A DNA stretch of 64,000 bases from Mastigamoeba balamuthi (Eukaryota > Evosea > Mastigamoebida > Mastigamoebidae): NCBI GenBank assembly GCA_902651635.1, contig CACRSC010000040.1:62001-126000 (forward strand), given 5' to 3'. Under the pieces are notes generated by a model that saw only the letters and a program-made list of their open reading frames with translations, did no database searches and had not been told where the DNA came from. Both the position numbers and the translations under genes were made by a program. Positions 20,100 through 32,354 of this stretch are shown one piece after another. The first letter of the stretch is position 1, and every line of letters starts with the position of its first letter.

Positions 20100-22027
20100 T
20101 TACATCTTGGGGGGAACGATCGCTTGCTGCACCGGCGACGGCGCCGAGCTCCCTCCGCTGCTCCCAGCGACGGCCACATTGCTGCCGTTGCTGCCCAGGT
20201 AGAGACTCCCCAGGGGCAGCGGCATCTCGAGGGCGTTGCTGCCGGGGCTGACCACCGACGCGAGGTTGAGGTCGGCCACAGAGGGCAGCCCCAGGGGCAG
20301 CGTCATCACAAGCCCCGACGCCAGCATGCCGCTCTGCCCGTCGGCCCCCAGCGTTGCGATGCCGCCCGCACTGCTGCCCGACAGCCCGAGGGTGGTCAGC
20401 GGCGAGACGGCGTCGCTGATGTCCTGCGAGGTGGCCGCGAAGTTGACTGATGCTCCCTCGACGGGCATGTTGAACGTCGCCGTCTTGCGCTTGTTGTGGA
20501 TGCTGCGTGCCACCAGCACCGCTGCGATGACCACCGCCGAGAGCACAGCGACGCCTCCGACGATGCCGCCCACCAGCGGCGCCACCAGATTCGTCGACGA
20601 CCCTCCGTCGTTGGCGCTGGGCGACACAGAGCGTCAGGACACGTGTGGGCGCCCAAGAGACAGAAAGCGAGGGGACAGCGCACGGGGAGGCCATGCAGCC
20701 GTTCCATTGCCAGTGGGACATGGAGCAGTTGGAGGGGCTCGACGCGGTGCCCTGCGAGCAGAGGCCTGTCTCGGCGCACCAGCCGCACGACATGGACGTC
20801 GCGGTGCACGTCCTGCACTGCTTGATGTCGGAGCACTTGGCGGGCGCTTCTGAGCTCGACGACTCGTTGACGATGACCGCTGGCATGGGCGGGATTGTGT
20901 AGTCGCTGCGCAGGAACCCCAGCTCGGCGCCTGTGGCGAGGACGAGGCTCGCGGCGCCGTTGCTGGCCGTCGCGCAGGACAGGGAGCTGCCGGATGTTTG
21001 GATGTCCATTGTCCTCCTGGTCCCGGCGATCTCGAGGTGAAAGTCGCCGCCGTAGACCGACGACGGGACGATGGTCCACGTGCAGAGGCTCTCCCTGCCG
21101 CTGCAGTTGATCACCCTGAGGGGCACGTGGGCCTCGGAGCTGTTGTCCATCTGCAGCTCCTCGTCGGCGTCGACGCCGAGGTGGAGCGACGTGTTGTGGA
21201 GCTGCAGGCTGACCAACGTCGACGACGACGACGTGTTGGACAGCGCGGGGACGAGGTCCCACACCGTGTCGCCCGTCTTTGCGGTGAAGAAGGCGTTGCC
21301 GTGGCAGTTGCCCAGCCACGACTGCGTGTTCTGGATGTAGATCCTCCCGGGGCCGGCGTCGGCGGAGATCCACGTGGCGAGGGTGGGGTTGGCGGGCTTG
21401 TCGACGAGGCCCACAGTCCACCCGGCGGTTCTCCCGGTGTAGCTCGAGGCGCAGTCGTAGTCAAAGGCCTTGGCGTAGCCGATGTACTGGCCCCCCTGCT
21501 CAAACGACACCAGCGCCGGGTTCGACAGCCCCGCCACCTTCCTGAACGAACACTGCGCACGCACAGGCATTGCAGTGCACGCCCCGGCGTGGACGACGCA
21601 AACGCGGTAAGCTCGAAATGGCCCCGAAAAATGACAAATGGGGGTAAAAACAAAGTGTACCAGTGCTGAGGACAGGGCGGGCCGAACAATGACGAGCCTC
21701 CCACTGCCAGTGCCGTCGCTGCAGATGAAGGAGCCCGGGTTGGGGGCGGGCACGAGCGACACTCCGCTGCTGTTGTCGAGGGCGGGCACCTCGCGGAACA
21801 TGAACTGCGCGTCCACATACATCCGCGTCGTCGCGTAGACTGTAAACGGGGAAGTTGAGGGCCCTGTGACGGAATGGCTGCCTGGCGCGCGCACCGTCCT
21901 TGCAGGTGCCGTCGGTGACGACGCGCATGGCCAGCGAGGTGTCCGAGGCCGAGTTGTACTGCTTGAACAAGGAGCCGAGGGCCGCCAGGGGCAGCAGGCA
22001 GAGCACGAGGGCGGAGGAGCACAGCAT
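20100..22027 (-). CDS. Array copy 3: AbfB-like/PSI-domain single-pass surface protein
   Basis: Exons 21895-22027, 21694-21839, 20684-21552 and 20100-20616 give 554 residues, the longest of the array. Its signal peptide is nearly identical to copy 2 (LCSSALVLCLLPLAALGS). Distinguishing features are an arginine in SFRKVAGLSNPALVSFEQ, an extra Ser in the SNTSSSSTLVSL stretch and a long tail (NMPVEGASVNFAATSQDIS, LPLGSLYLGSNGS, ending IVPPKM). The PSI module (CRTCTATSMSCGWCAETGLC) and transmembrane helix (APLVGGIVGGVAVLSAVV) are canonical for the family. The pre-ATG sequence CACATTTTATT recurs upstream of copy 7, a possible core-promoter element. Confidence 0.85.
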
Positions 22028-23017
22028 TCGTGTTCTCCAACGACGGAATAAAATGTGAAAAGGGAGCACAACGCTCGAGCTTATTCAGTGGCGGAGTGTA
22101 GAACACAAGCGGTGCACAGGGTGCACAGAGAGCCCAGGAAGGGCATCTAAAGTTTCCCGATTACAGGATTATCCGTGTATTTGAAGTTGAAGTCCTGTCT
22201 TTCGCCCGGATTTCCTCCCGCCCTGTTCGGGTTTAATTCCTCGGAAAAGTGCGCCCGAGAATGCAGGCGACAGAGGTACTGTCCGCTGGGGCCTTCCTCA
22301 CTAGCTAGAATGCCAATCGATTGGCAAAGGACTCCGCAGCAGCTCGCCCTGAGAGAAGAGGCTGAATTGGGGCACAGTCGGTACAGCAGACATATTGGGG
22401 ATCCTCACTGCATTTGAAGTACTGTGACACGTGACTCTGGTCCAAAATAAACCGATATGCGAACTGAACCAAGGGTCAGGTACACATGAATTTCACAAGC
22501 GGGAATTCAGCTCTTGTTCCACAAAAGAGGGCAGGCGATTATCATTACCACCACTATTGCTGCCAGAGTTGCTCGGGCAGAGGCTTTCCAAGGGCTGCGG
22601 CGCCCCCCAAGCGACCAGAGCAGCCACGGGCTCTACGAACCATCTCAAAGCCGACTACGAGAAAGAAAGACATCGCAGTCCTCGAAGGCAGAACACGAGG
22701 AAGCCACGCAGAACTCGAATAACCACGGGGACTTTGAGCGGGTTGAGGGCAATACGAGGTGTCCTGCGAGCAGAGGCCAGTCTCGGCGCACTGGCTGCAC
22801 GACATGGACGTCACAAGTATCGGGAGCCATGACAAGCTGAGTGGAGCTAGAAGTCGTGTTGACGGTGCTGCTGGGATTGAGTCGATGCAAAAAGGAAATT
22901 CGGAAGCAGATTAAGTGTATTGCCAGCAGGTGTTTCTCTCCCAGCCGCTTCAAAGGAAGCCAAAAGCCCCCACACACAAGAAGCTGATAGAACTCACAAT
23001 TGATTGCATTCGGGCAC
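22028..23017. other. Spacer between copies 3 and 4, with a gene relic
   Basis: This is the widest spacer in the first half of the array. Its centre (about 22555-22880) holds the decayed copy listed separately; the flanks show nothing recognisable. Confidence 0.55.
22555..22880 (-). pseudogene. Relic of a surface-protein gene of the array family
   Basis: Short minus-strand segments match the family in order: NPSSTVNTTSSST (compare the pre-PSI VNTTSSSES of copy 7) near 22878, TSMSCSQCAETGLCSQDTS (compare the PSI core TSMSCGWCAETGLCSQGTA) near 22800, and ALGKPLPEQLW (compare the tail motif MPLPLGSLCLGS) near 22570. They lie in different frames, the first two exons and the transmembrane segment are missing, and the remaining stretch is shorter than in any intact copy. 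This is a dead, heavily truncated copy at a position where a twelfth gene would fit. Confidence 0.7.
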
Positions 23018-24857
23018 CTAATGCGACCCATATGAGCCCGAGCCGAGGGAGCCAGGCTGGTCGATGATGAGGCCGCCCAAGGGGAACCCCCCGAGGGGCG
23101 GGGGCACCTCCAGCGAGGGCTGACCCGTGCTGAGCGAGGGCATGAGGCTGATGTCGTAGACGGGCGGCACCCCCAGCGAGAGGGCCACCGCAGGGCCCGA
23201 CCCGCTGCTGCTGGTGTTGGGCAGAGTGCCCCCCATGCTCCCCGAGAGCTGCAGCCCCATAGGAGAGATCGTCTCCCGCAGCGACAGGTCCCTCGACGAC
23301 GTCGTGAAGTCGACAGACGCTCCCTCGACGGGCATGTTGAGCGGCGGGGCCTGCTGGCGCTTGTGGACGCTCCGGGCGATCAGCACAACCCCGACGGCGA
23401 TGACCGACAGCGCGGCGACGCCCCCGACGATGCCGCCGATCAGCGGAGCCATGATGCTCGTCGACCCCGCGTCCTCGATTGCTGCGGGGCTTGTTAGGCG
23501 ACAACACCGAGCGGGTGGCCCGCCTGCGCACGTTGCAGCCACGCAGGACTCGAAGAACCAGTGGGACTTGGAGCAGTTGGAGGGGCTCGTCGCGGTGCCC
23601 TGCACGCAGAGGCCCGTCTCCTCGCACCAGCCGCACGACATGGTCGTCACGATGCACGTCCGGCACAGCTTGTTGTCGGAGCACTTGGCGGGCTCCGCGG
23701 AGCTTGACGACTCGTTGAGGATGACCGCCGGCGTTTTGGGGATCGAGTACGTGGCCCGCAGGAACCCCAGCTCGGCACAGGACGAGAGAGACATGGTCGC
23801 TGCGCCGTAGTTGACCTTGCAGCTGAGCGTGTTGTTGGCTGTCAGGTCCAGCGTCCTGCTGCCTCCGGCGAGCTTCAGGTTGAAGTCCCCCGAGTACACA
23901 GCGGACACGGCCATGGTCCACGTGCAGAGGGCCTCCCTGCCGCTGCAGTTCATTGCCCTGACAGGCACGTGGGCCACGGAGCTGTTGTCCATCTGCTGCG
24001 CTCCGTCGGCGTCGATGCCGAGGTGCAGCGACGTGCCGCTGAGCTGGAGGCTGACCAGCGTCGACGACGACGCGTTGGACAGCGCGGGAACGACTTCCCA
24101 CAACGTGTCGCCCGTCTGCTCCGTGAAGAAGGCGCTGCCGCCGCAGTTGCCCAGCCAGCTCTGTGTGCCCTGTATGTAGGGCCTCACAGGGCCGGCGTCG
24201 GCGGAGATCCACGTGGCGAGGGTGGGGTTGGCGGGCTTGTCGACGAGGCCCACAGTCCAGCCGTTGTAGTTTGTGAACCACGAGGCGCAGTCGTAGTCGT
24301 AGGCCTTGGCGTAGCCGATGTACTGGCCCCCCTGCTCAAACGACACCAGCGAAGGGTTCGACAGCCCCGCCACCTTCTTGAACGAGCACTGGAGCACCGG
24401 CAGCACAGTGGGTGAGTGCGCAGCCACGTGCCAATGAATGGGGGCCGTTGCAGGAAAAGTGTACCAACGCTGGGCGGAGTGCGGGCTGGACTGCCACGAT
24501 TCTGCCTGAGCCCGTGCCGTCGCTGCAGAGGTAGTAGCCGGGGTTCGATGCCGGCATGATGGACACGCCGTTGCCGCCGTCGAGGGCGGGCACCTCGCGG
24601 AACATGAACTGCGCGTCCGAGTACACGCGCGTCGTCGCGTACACTGCGGAAAAATGAAACCTGAGTGAGGGCAGTTGGGCCTGGGGGGGAAAACCGCGGT
24701 GGGGAGTGGTCGACCGCGCACAGTCCTTGCAGGTTCCAGCGATTGCCGTGCGCATGGCCAGCGAGGTGTCCGAGGCCGAGTTGTACTGCGTGAAGACGGT
24801 TGCGCACAGCGCGGGCCCCGCCAGCAGGGACAGCAGGGCGAGGGGGAGCTGCTGCAT
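23018..24857 (-). CDS. Array copy 4: AbfB-like/PSI-domain single-pass surface protein
   Basis: Exons 24722-24857, 24498-24643, 23532-24388 and 23018-23489 give 536 residues. The signal peptide is QQLPLALLSLLAGPALCA, followed by VFTQYNSASDTSLAMRT. Trefoil-like repeats and the PSI module (CRTCIVTTMSCGWCEETGLC) are intact; the PSI loop has a charge change (EETG for AETG). The tail differs from copies 1-3 after the conserved NMPVEGASVDF, being Ser/Pro/Gly-rich and ending GSYGSH, and resembles the tails of copies 6-8. The exon 4 acceptor inferred from frame is AACAAG, less typical than the CGCAG of its neighbours. Confidence 0.82.
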
Positions 24858-25485
24858 CGATGGGCCAGGGAGGACTGAATAATCTGGCAGAAAGAGTGCA
24901 ATGCAGGTGTCCTGGTGTCAGCGTGCAAAACTCAGTTACTTTTTCGGGGACCTGGATTGTATCGATTAGCGGGAAATCGAACACCGACACCTCCCCCTTT
25001 CCCCCTCATCGCCCATCAGACAGCAACCTGGTACTTAATTCTAGGCTGTGAAGTACATCTTCGGTTTGGCCCAACTTCAGCATGCTGGCCCACAGTGCGG
25101 AAAGAAACTGGAATTTCTAGCGATTTACAACTGGGGGCTCCGGGGAACACCATTACCCACCTCCCGCCTTCGACGAGAGCGCGCCAGGGCAGGAACCTCG
25201 TGTCACGTGACAACACCGCATTTCGGTGCACTTTGTCACTGTGGGGGTGATGTGGGGGATAGAAAAGATGATCGATTATCCCCTGTGGACGTGTTGAGTT
25301 ATTGGTCACGTGCAGAGGAAGAGGCCCCTTCTAAGATTATGTTACAAAATCCGCAGTCCGTCGGTCCGTCCAACTCGAGTACAAATGAAAAGGGCAGAAG
25401 CAGTTCGCAGGCCATGCGTTTGAGAACTAGGAGTAGACTTCGCTGATGTGTTAAGTTTGAATACGAACATTTGTCTGCTCGTGCG
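24858..25485. other. Spacer between copies 4 and 5
   Basis: These 628 bp are AT-richer than the genes. No gene, RNA or family remnant was seen. Confidence 0.5.
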
Positions 25486-27345
25486 TTACTGAGGGGCGGG
25501 CACCTGTGGCACGGGCGACGGGCCTGAGCTGCTTCCCGTGACCACGCTGCCGGAGCTGCCGAGGTGCAGGCACCCCAGAGGCTGCGGCATCTCAATGGCG
25601 TTGGCGCCAGGGCTGACGACCGAGACGAGGTTGAGGTCGGCGACAGAAGGCAGCCCCAGCGGCAGCGTCATCACCAGGCCGGACCCGCTGCTGCTCTGGA
25701 TGCCCTCCAGGCCCATCGTCCCGATGCCAGCGCTGCTGCCCGACAGCTGCATAGTCAGCGGCGACACCGTGTCGAGGAAGTCCGTCGCCCCGGCTCCCGC
25801 GGTGGCCGTGAAGTCGACCGACGCGCCCTCAACGGGGATGTTGAGCACAGCGGGCTTGCGGTTGTGCAGACTCCTCGTGACCAGCACCGCAGCGACGACC
25901 ACCGCCGACAGCACAGCGACGCCGCCGACGATGCCGCCCACCAGCGGCGCCACGAGGTTCGTCGACCCGTCGTTGGTCCTGCGCAGACGTCAGACCAACA
26001 CCAGAGAGCAACTGAGGGGCCGAAGTGCGCACGAGGAGGCCGTGCAGGACTCGAAGTACCACTTGGACTTGGAGCAGTTGGAGGGGCTCGACGAGGTGCC
26101 CTCGGAACAGACGCCCGTCTCGGCGCACCAGCCGCACGACATGGACGTTGTGATGCACGTCCTGCACATCGTGTAGTCGGAGCAGCTCGCGGCATCGGAG
26201 CTCGTCGAGTTGACGGTGACCGCCGGCGTTGCCGGGATGGAGTAGGTGCTCCGCCAGAAGCACACCTCGGCAGCAGTGGAGAGGTAGAGGTTGGCCGCCC
26301 CGTAGTTGGTCGTCGCGCAGCTGAGGTTGTTGTTGGAAGTCTGGCGGCCCAGTGTCCTGCTGGTGCCCGTGATCTTGAGGTTGAAGTCGCCCGAGTAGAG
26401 CGACGACATGACGATGGTCCACGTGCACTCGCTTTCCCTGCCGGTGCAGTTGACGGCCTTGAGGGGCACGTAGGACACGGAGCTGTCTCCCATCTCCCCT
26501 TCTCCCTCCTCGTTGATGCCGAGGTACAGCGACGTGTCCGAGTTGAGCTGGAGGCTGATCTGTGTCGTCGACGACGTGTTTGACAGCGCGGGGACCAAAT
26601 TCCAGACAGAGTCGCCCGCGCTGGTCGTGAAGAAGGCGTCGCCGCCGCAGTTGCCCAGCCAGTAGCTGTAGCCCTGGATGTAGAGCCTCACAGGACCGGC
26701 ATCGGCCGAGACCCACGTGGCGAGAGTGAGCGTGGAGGGCTTGCTGACGAGGCCCACGGTCCACCCCGAGTAGGCGTAGTTTGTGAACCACGTCGAGCAG
26801 TCGTAGTCAAAGGACTTGAAGTAGCCGATGTACTTGCCCCCTTGCTCGAACGACACGAGCGAGGGGTTCGACAGCCCCGCCACCTTGTTGAACGAGCACT
26901 GCGCTCAGTTCGCACAAACATCGGTGAGCTAAAAATGGCCGAGAAAGAACAAAGTATAGTGCACCAGAGATGAGTTGAGTGCGGACTGGACCACCACCAC
27001 GATTCTCCCCGTCCCAGTGCCGTCGCTGCACAGGTAGTATCCCGGGTTGGAGGCGGGCATGATGGACACGCCGCTGCTGCCGTCGATCGCTGCGACCTCG
27101 CGGAACATGAACTGCGCGTCTGCGTAGACACGAGTCGTCGCATACACTGCGGAGACGAGGGCGTCAGAGAGGACGCGCTGTCGCCTGGGGGTGGGGAGAG
27201 ACGCACCATCCTTGCAGACGGATCCACTGACGATCGTGCGCATGGCCAGCGAGGTGTCCGAGGCCGAGTTGTACTGCGTGAACGGAGAGGAGCAGAGCAC
27301 AGCCGGCAGCAGGAGGGACAGCGAGAAAGCTACGGAGCGCAGCAT
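25486..27345 (-). CDS. Array copy 5: AbfB-like/PSI-domain single-pass surface protein
   Basis: Exons 27207-27345, 27001-27146, 26033-26898 and 25486-25978 give 547 residues. It begins LRSVAFSLSLLLPAVLCS; an in-frame Met three codons further upstream is possible but less like its paralogues. With copies 6-8 it forms a subgroup having SFNKVAGLSNPSL (Asn for Lys), TLTLATWVSADAGP and CRTCITTSMSCGWCAETGVC. The transmembrane and tail parts (APLVGGIVGGVAVLSAVVV, LNIPVEGASVDFTAT, MPQPLGCLHLGSSGS) are close to copy 1, and the exon 4 start is nucleotide-identical to copies 1 and 6, suggesting sequence exchange. Confidence 0.85.
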
Positions 27346-28064
27346 GTCAGAAATGCCCATCAGGCCACAGTGTAGAGATGAGGTGATTAGTTTCTGTGTA
27401 TCCTGCTGATCCTGGCGTGGTGGGTGCAAGATTCAGGTGCGGGCGAACAAGCCGGGAAAATGAGGTGTCGAGCACCCCATTCGGGATATTCTTCGTATTC
27501 ATCAGTGACTGATCCTGAAGGGCTTCTCCATCGTTCCGCCACACCCTCCGCTATCTCTCAAAGGGCCGAGTGATACAACTGCCCCCCCATGGCGCAAGGC
27601 ACAGTATTTTCGATGGATGTTAACCTGCTGAATTTGTGCACTTGCTCAGCAGAGATGCTACTGCGCTCTTTCTGCTCATTTATTGCTGCTCGCCACTCGT
27701 GAAAAGAAGCCGCTTGGTGAGGCGACTCGGGCTTTGTGCGGCGGTTGATCCAATTTCACCGCAACCATATGAGCGCAAGCTCCTTTGAGATGAAATTCCG
27801 GGGTATAGCAAGCCCCTGTTAGGCTCGATCGCACCGGAAAATGCTGCCCCCAGCGCGATCCAAACGACACATATGCCAAGTTGCGCGCGTTTCTGTCGAC
27901 AATGGGAGTGTAATGAAATCGAGAACTGATAATATTCGATGAAACCGCGGAGTACGATCGTTTTTTTCTGCAGCTAACACAGTACAAAGAACTCCGTAGT
28001 GGGGTAATCACCTCGACGTCATCCTCACGTCTCTCATAGAGATGCCGAACCGAGAAGGGGGGAG
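27346..28064. other. Spacer between copies 5 and 6
   Basis: No gene or RNA is recognised in these 719 bp. A long minus-strand frame running out of copy 6 into this spacer has no protein character. Confidence 0.5.
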
Positions 28065-29889
28065 CTACTGCGACGCCAGAGACGTGGTCACTGGGGACAG
28101 CGACTGGCCGACGGCGGGGCTGCCCATCTGGTCGCCGCCCAGGGGCGGGGGCACCTGAGGCATCTCCAGCGACATGTTGCCGCCGCTGAGCGTGTGCACG
28201 AGGCTGATGTCGTAGACGGGCTGCAGGGAGAGCGCCATGAGGGGCCCAGAGCCGCTGCTGTTGCTGCTGGGCAGTGCGCCCCCCGTGCTGCCCGACAGCT
28301 GGATGGTCAGCGGCGACACCGTGTCCGTCATCGCCAGGTCCCTCGAGGACATCGCCGTCGCCGTGAAATCGACCGACGCGCCCTCGACGGGGATGTTGAG
28401 CACAGCGGGCTTGCGGTTGTGCAGACTCCTCGTGACCAGCACAGCAGCGACGACCACCGCCGAGAGAACAGCGACGCCTCCCACGATGCCGCCCACCAGC
28501 GGCGCCACGAGGTTCGTCGACCCGTCGTTGGTCCTGCGCAGACGTCAGAGAGAGCGAGATAGAGCAACTCGGGGGACGGAAGTGCGCACGAGGAGGCCGT
28601 GCAGGACTCGAAGTACCACTTGGACTTGGAGCAGTTGGAGGGGCTCGACGAGGTGCCCTCGGAGCAGACGCCCGTCTCTGCGCACCAGCCGCACGACATG
28701 GACGTCGTGATGCACGTCCTGCACATCGTGTAGTCCGAGCAGCTCGCGGCATCGGAGCTCGTCGAGTTGACGGTGACCGCCGGCGTGGCAGGGATGGTGT
28801 AGGTGGCCCGCCAGAGCCCCAGCTCGGCTGCGGTGGAGAGGTAGAGGTTGGCCGCCCCGTAGTTTGTCGTCGCGCAGCTGAGCGTGTTGTTGGACGTCTG
28901 GCGGCCCAGTGTCCTGCTGGTGCCCGTGATCTTGAGGTTGAAGTCGCCCGAGTAGAGCGACGACATGACGATGGTCCACGTGCACTCGCTTTCCCTGCCG
29001 GTGCAGTTGACGGCCTTGAGGGGCACGTAGTCCACGGAGCTGTCGTTCATCTCCCTTTCTCCCTCCTCGTCGATGCCGAGGTACAGCGACGTGTAAGAGT
29101 AGAGCTGGAAACTGACCAGCGTCGTCGACGACGTGTTGGACAGCGCAGCCACCGCGTTCCACTTCACGTCGCCCGAGGACGTGGAGAAGAAGGCGCTCCC
29201 GCCGCAGTTGCCCAGCCAGTAGCTGTAGCCCTGGATGTAGAGCCTCACGGGGCCGGCGTCGGCCGAGACCCACGTGGCGAGGGTGAGCGTGGAGGGCTTG
29301 TCGACGAGGCCCACAGTCCACCCGTCGTAGTTGTAGTTGGTGAACCACGAGGCGCAGTCGTAGTCGAAAGCCTTGAAGTAGCCGATGTACTGTCCGCCCT
29401 GCTCAAACGACACAAGTGATGGGTTCGACAGCCCCGCCACCTTGTTGAACGAGCACTGCAGCGGAGTTTATAGCGTGAGAGGCAACCCGGGAAGGGCAGA
29501 GCGAAGGAAAAGTGCACCAGAGATGAGTTAAGTGCGGACTGGACTACGGCAACAATTCTGCCTGAGCCCGTGCCGTCGCTGCACAGGTAGTAACCCGGGT
29601 TCGGGGCCGGCATGATAGACACTCCGCTGCCGCCGTCGAGGGCCGCAACCTCGCGGAACATGAACTGCGCGTCTGCGTAGACGCGAGTCGTCGCGTACAC
29701 TGCGCAGAGGGCGTTTGTCAGCACAGCAGCGAAGGCGCGTCGGGTGCTCGCACAGTCTTTGCACGTTCCGCCGATGGCGACGCGCAGGGCCAGCGAGGTG
29801 TCCGAGGCCGAGTTGTACTGCGTGAACACGGATGCGCAGACCACGGCTGGCGTGGCCAGAAGCGTCAGCAGGACCAGGAAGCACAGCAT
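28065..29889 (-). CDS. Array copy 6: AbfB-like/PSI-domain single-pass surface protein
   Basis: Exons 29754-29889, 29554-29699, 28590-29455 and 28065-28533 give 538 residues. It is the closest relative of copy 5: exon 3 is nearly the same through TLTLATWVSADAGP, LGRQTSNNTLSCATT and the PSI module CRTCITTSMSCGWCAETGVC. The signal peptide is LCFLVLLTLLATPAVVCA. The tail shares LNIPVEGASVDFTAT with copies 1 and 5 but then follows a different path (SLQPVYDISLVHTL, ending SPVTTSLASQ) that aligns with copies 4 and 7. The gene is therefore mosaic along its length. Confidence 0.85.
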
Positions 29890-30520
29890 CTGTGGGGCGC
29901 AGCGTGTTTTTTTTTATGATGAAAATCAAGGCAGCAACAGTGCGTTTTCTATCCTCATTCGGGATACGGTGCGGGTCTTCTGGTTGGGAACATTTTTTCT
30001 TGGCACGTCTCCGGTTCACACATGAAATATCGCCAATAAAAAGGGTACCTATCCCCCGTACTCTGGTCGCGCGCTTTCACTCTTACATGCGACGGCTCTC
30101 GCTCTCGGTGTCTCGTGTGCTTATCCCCTACCATGAATGCCCATATGAACTGAATTGTGTCATTTTTCATCTCAAAGTGGGGGTCGGTCTCAAAACCTGG
30201 CACAGCGGGGGCTATAAATCGGATGTCTTTGCGGTGCGCTGTAGATCTAAACTCGCGGTGCGTGTTCCTCTCTTCGGAATTTAAATTTCATTTTTCGCTT
30301 CTCTCTAAAGCAAAATGCACTTTGCCAATGCGGTGGGGATGTGGGGGCGAAGAAGCGGACAGGATGTATGTGAGTAAAGCCGCATGCCCATCTGTCCGCT
30401 CTACTCGATACAATTGGCCTCTTGGGACCAGCGATCAGACAGAGAATGCCATAGCTCAGAGGAATCAACGAGTCTGATGGATATGCCTACACTGGGGGGG
30501 ACTGGGGGGGAACGGAGGAA
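29890..30520. other. Spacer between copies 6 and 7
   Basis: These 631 bp include a T-run and AT-rich segments near 29900-30050. No gene, RNA or family remnant was seen. Confidence 0.5.
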
Positions 30521-32354
30521 CTACTGAGGCACGAGGGAGTCGGAGCCCCGGGACTGCGAGAGGCTCTCTGAGAAGCTGGGCACCTGGAGACTCCCGAGCG
30601 GCAGGGGGATCTGCGGCATCTCGAACGAGGCCTTGCCGATGCTGACGACGGGGGCGAGGCTGATGTCGTACATCTGCGGCAGCGCCATCCCCATCGGCGA
30701 GGGCAGCGCCCCGATGGGCCCCGACCCGCTGCTGTTGCTCCCGGCCACCCCGCTGCCCCCGACGCTGCCCGAGAACTGAATGGTCGCCACAGGAGACGCG
30801 GAGCTCGCGGGCTCCTGCGACACGGTGGCCGTGAAGTCGACAGACGCGCCCTCGACGGGCATGTTGAGCGGAGCTGCCTTGCGCTTCTGGAGGCTCCTGC
30901 CGACCAGCACGGCCGCAGCCACCACCGCCGAGAGCACAGCGACGCCGCCGACGATGCCGCCCACCAGCGGCGCCACGATGCTCGTCGAAGACCCTCCGCC
31001 GTTTCTGTCGGGGCCTGTGAGACACGAGACCAGGAGAGCAGCGCCTGCGCACGTGGCAGCCACGCAGGAGTCGAAGTGCCACTTGGACGTGGAGCAGTTC
31101 GAAGGGCTCGACGCGGTGCCCTGCGAGCAGACGCCCGTCTCGGCGCACCAGCCGCACGACATGGACGTCGTGATGCACGTCCTGCACATCGTGTAGTCGG
31201 AGCAGCTCGCGGACTCGGAGCTCGACGTCGTGTTGACGATGACCGCCGGCGTGGCCGGGATGGAGTAGGTGCTCCGCCAGAACCCCAGCGTCGCCGCCGA
31301 GCTGAGGTAGAGGCTCGCGGCGCCGTAGCTCGTCGTCTTGCAGGTGAGCGAGCTGCCCGAGGACTGGCGGTCCAGCGTCCTGTTGGTGCCAGCAAGCTCG
31401 AGGTTGAAGTCGCCAGAGGCGGACGTGGACGTGATGATTGTCCACGTGCAGAGGGCCTCCCTGCCGGTACAGTTCATGGCCCTGAGGGGCACGTACGTCT
31501 CGGAGCTGTTATCAATCTGCAGCTCCCCGTCTGCGTCGATGCCGAGGTACAGCGACGTGTTGGAGTAGAGCTGGAGGCTTATCAGCGTCGTCGATGACGT
31601 GTTGGACAGCGCAGCCACGGCGTTCCATGCGATGTCGCCCGTGCTGGTCGAGAAGAAGGCGTTGCCGCCGCAGTTGCCCAGCCAGTAGTTGGTGTCCTGT
31701 ATGTAGGGCTTCACGGGGCCGGCGTCGGCGGAGATCCACGTGGCGAGAGTGAGAGTGGAGGGCTTGTCGACGAGGCCCACGGTCCACCCGTCGTAGTTTG
31801 TGAACCACGAGGCGCAGTCGTAGTCAAAGGCCTTGGCGTAGCCGATGTACTGGCCCCCTTGCTCGAACGACACCAGCGATGGGTTCGACAGCCCCGCCAC
31901 CTTGTTGAACGAGCACTGGGAGAATGCAAATCGTTGGCCTATTTGGGGGGACTGCTATGTGGAGAAAAGTGTACCAGAGAGGAGTTCAGTGCGGACTGGA
32001 CGACTGCCACGATTCTGCCTGAGCCCGTGCCGTCGCTGCACAGAAAGTATCCTGGGTTCGCGGCCGGCATGATGGACACGTCGCTGGTGCCGTCGAGGGC
32101 GGCCACCTCGCGGAACATGAACTGTGCGTCCGAGTAAACGCGCGTCGTCGCGTACACTGCTCAGGGGAGCCAAAAAAAGAGCGTGAAAAATGCCGTAAAA
32201 AAGGAGGAAGACCCGACGCACAGTCCTTGCACGTGCCGCTGATGGCCGTGCGCATGGCCAGCGAGGTGTCTGATGCCGAGTTGTACTGCGTAAATACGGT
32301 TGCGCAGAGCACCGCAGGGGGCAGAATGAACACGAGGGCAGCAGTGAAGAGCAT
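30521..32354 (-). CDS. Array copy 7: AbfB-like/PSI-domain single-pass surface protein
   Basis: Exons 32222-32354, 32011-32156, 31053-31915 and 30521-31004 give 541 residues. The signal peptide is LFTAALVFILPPAVLCA. Family landmarks are FTQYNSASDTSLAMRT, SFNKVAGLSNPSLVSFEQ, LGFWRSTYSIPATPAVIV, CRTCITTSMSCGWCAETGVC, SIVAPLVGGIVGGVAVLSA and LNMPVEGASVDFTAT. The tail is Ser/Gly/Pro-rich with PQMYDISLAPVVSIGK and LPLGSLQVPSFSESL. The basic cluster after the membrane (GRSLQKRKAA) sets the topology with the PSI side outside. CACATTTTATT lies just upstream of the start, as in copy 3. Confidence 0.85.

Noticed and set aside
20092-22071. Single 659-codon frame across copy 3, suggesting an intronless gene
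   Set aside because: It changes protein character at each deduced intron; the four-exon model matches all paralogues and keeps the invariant 146-nt exon.
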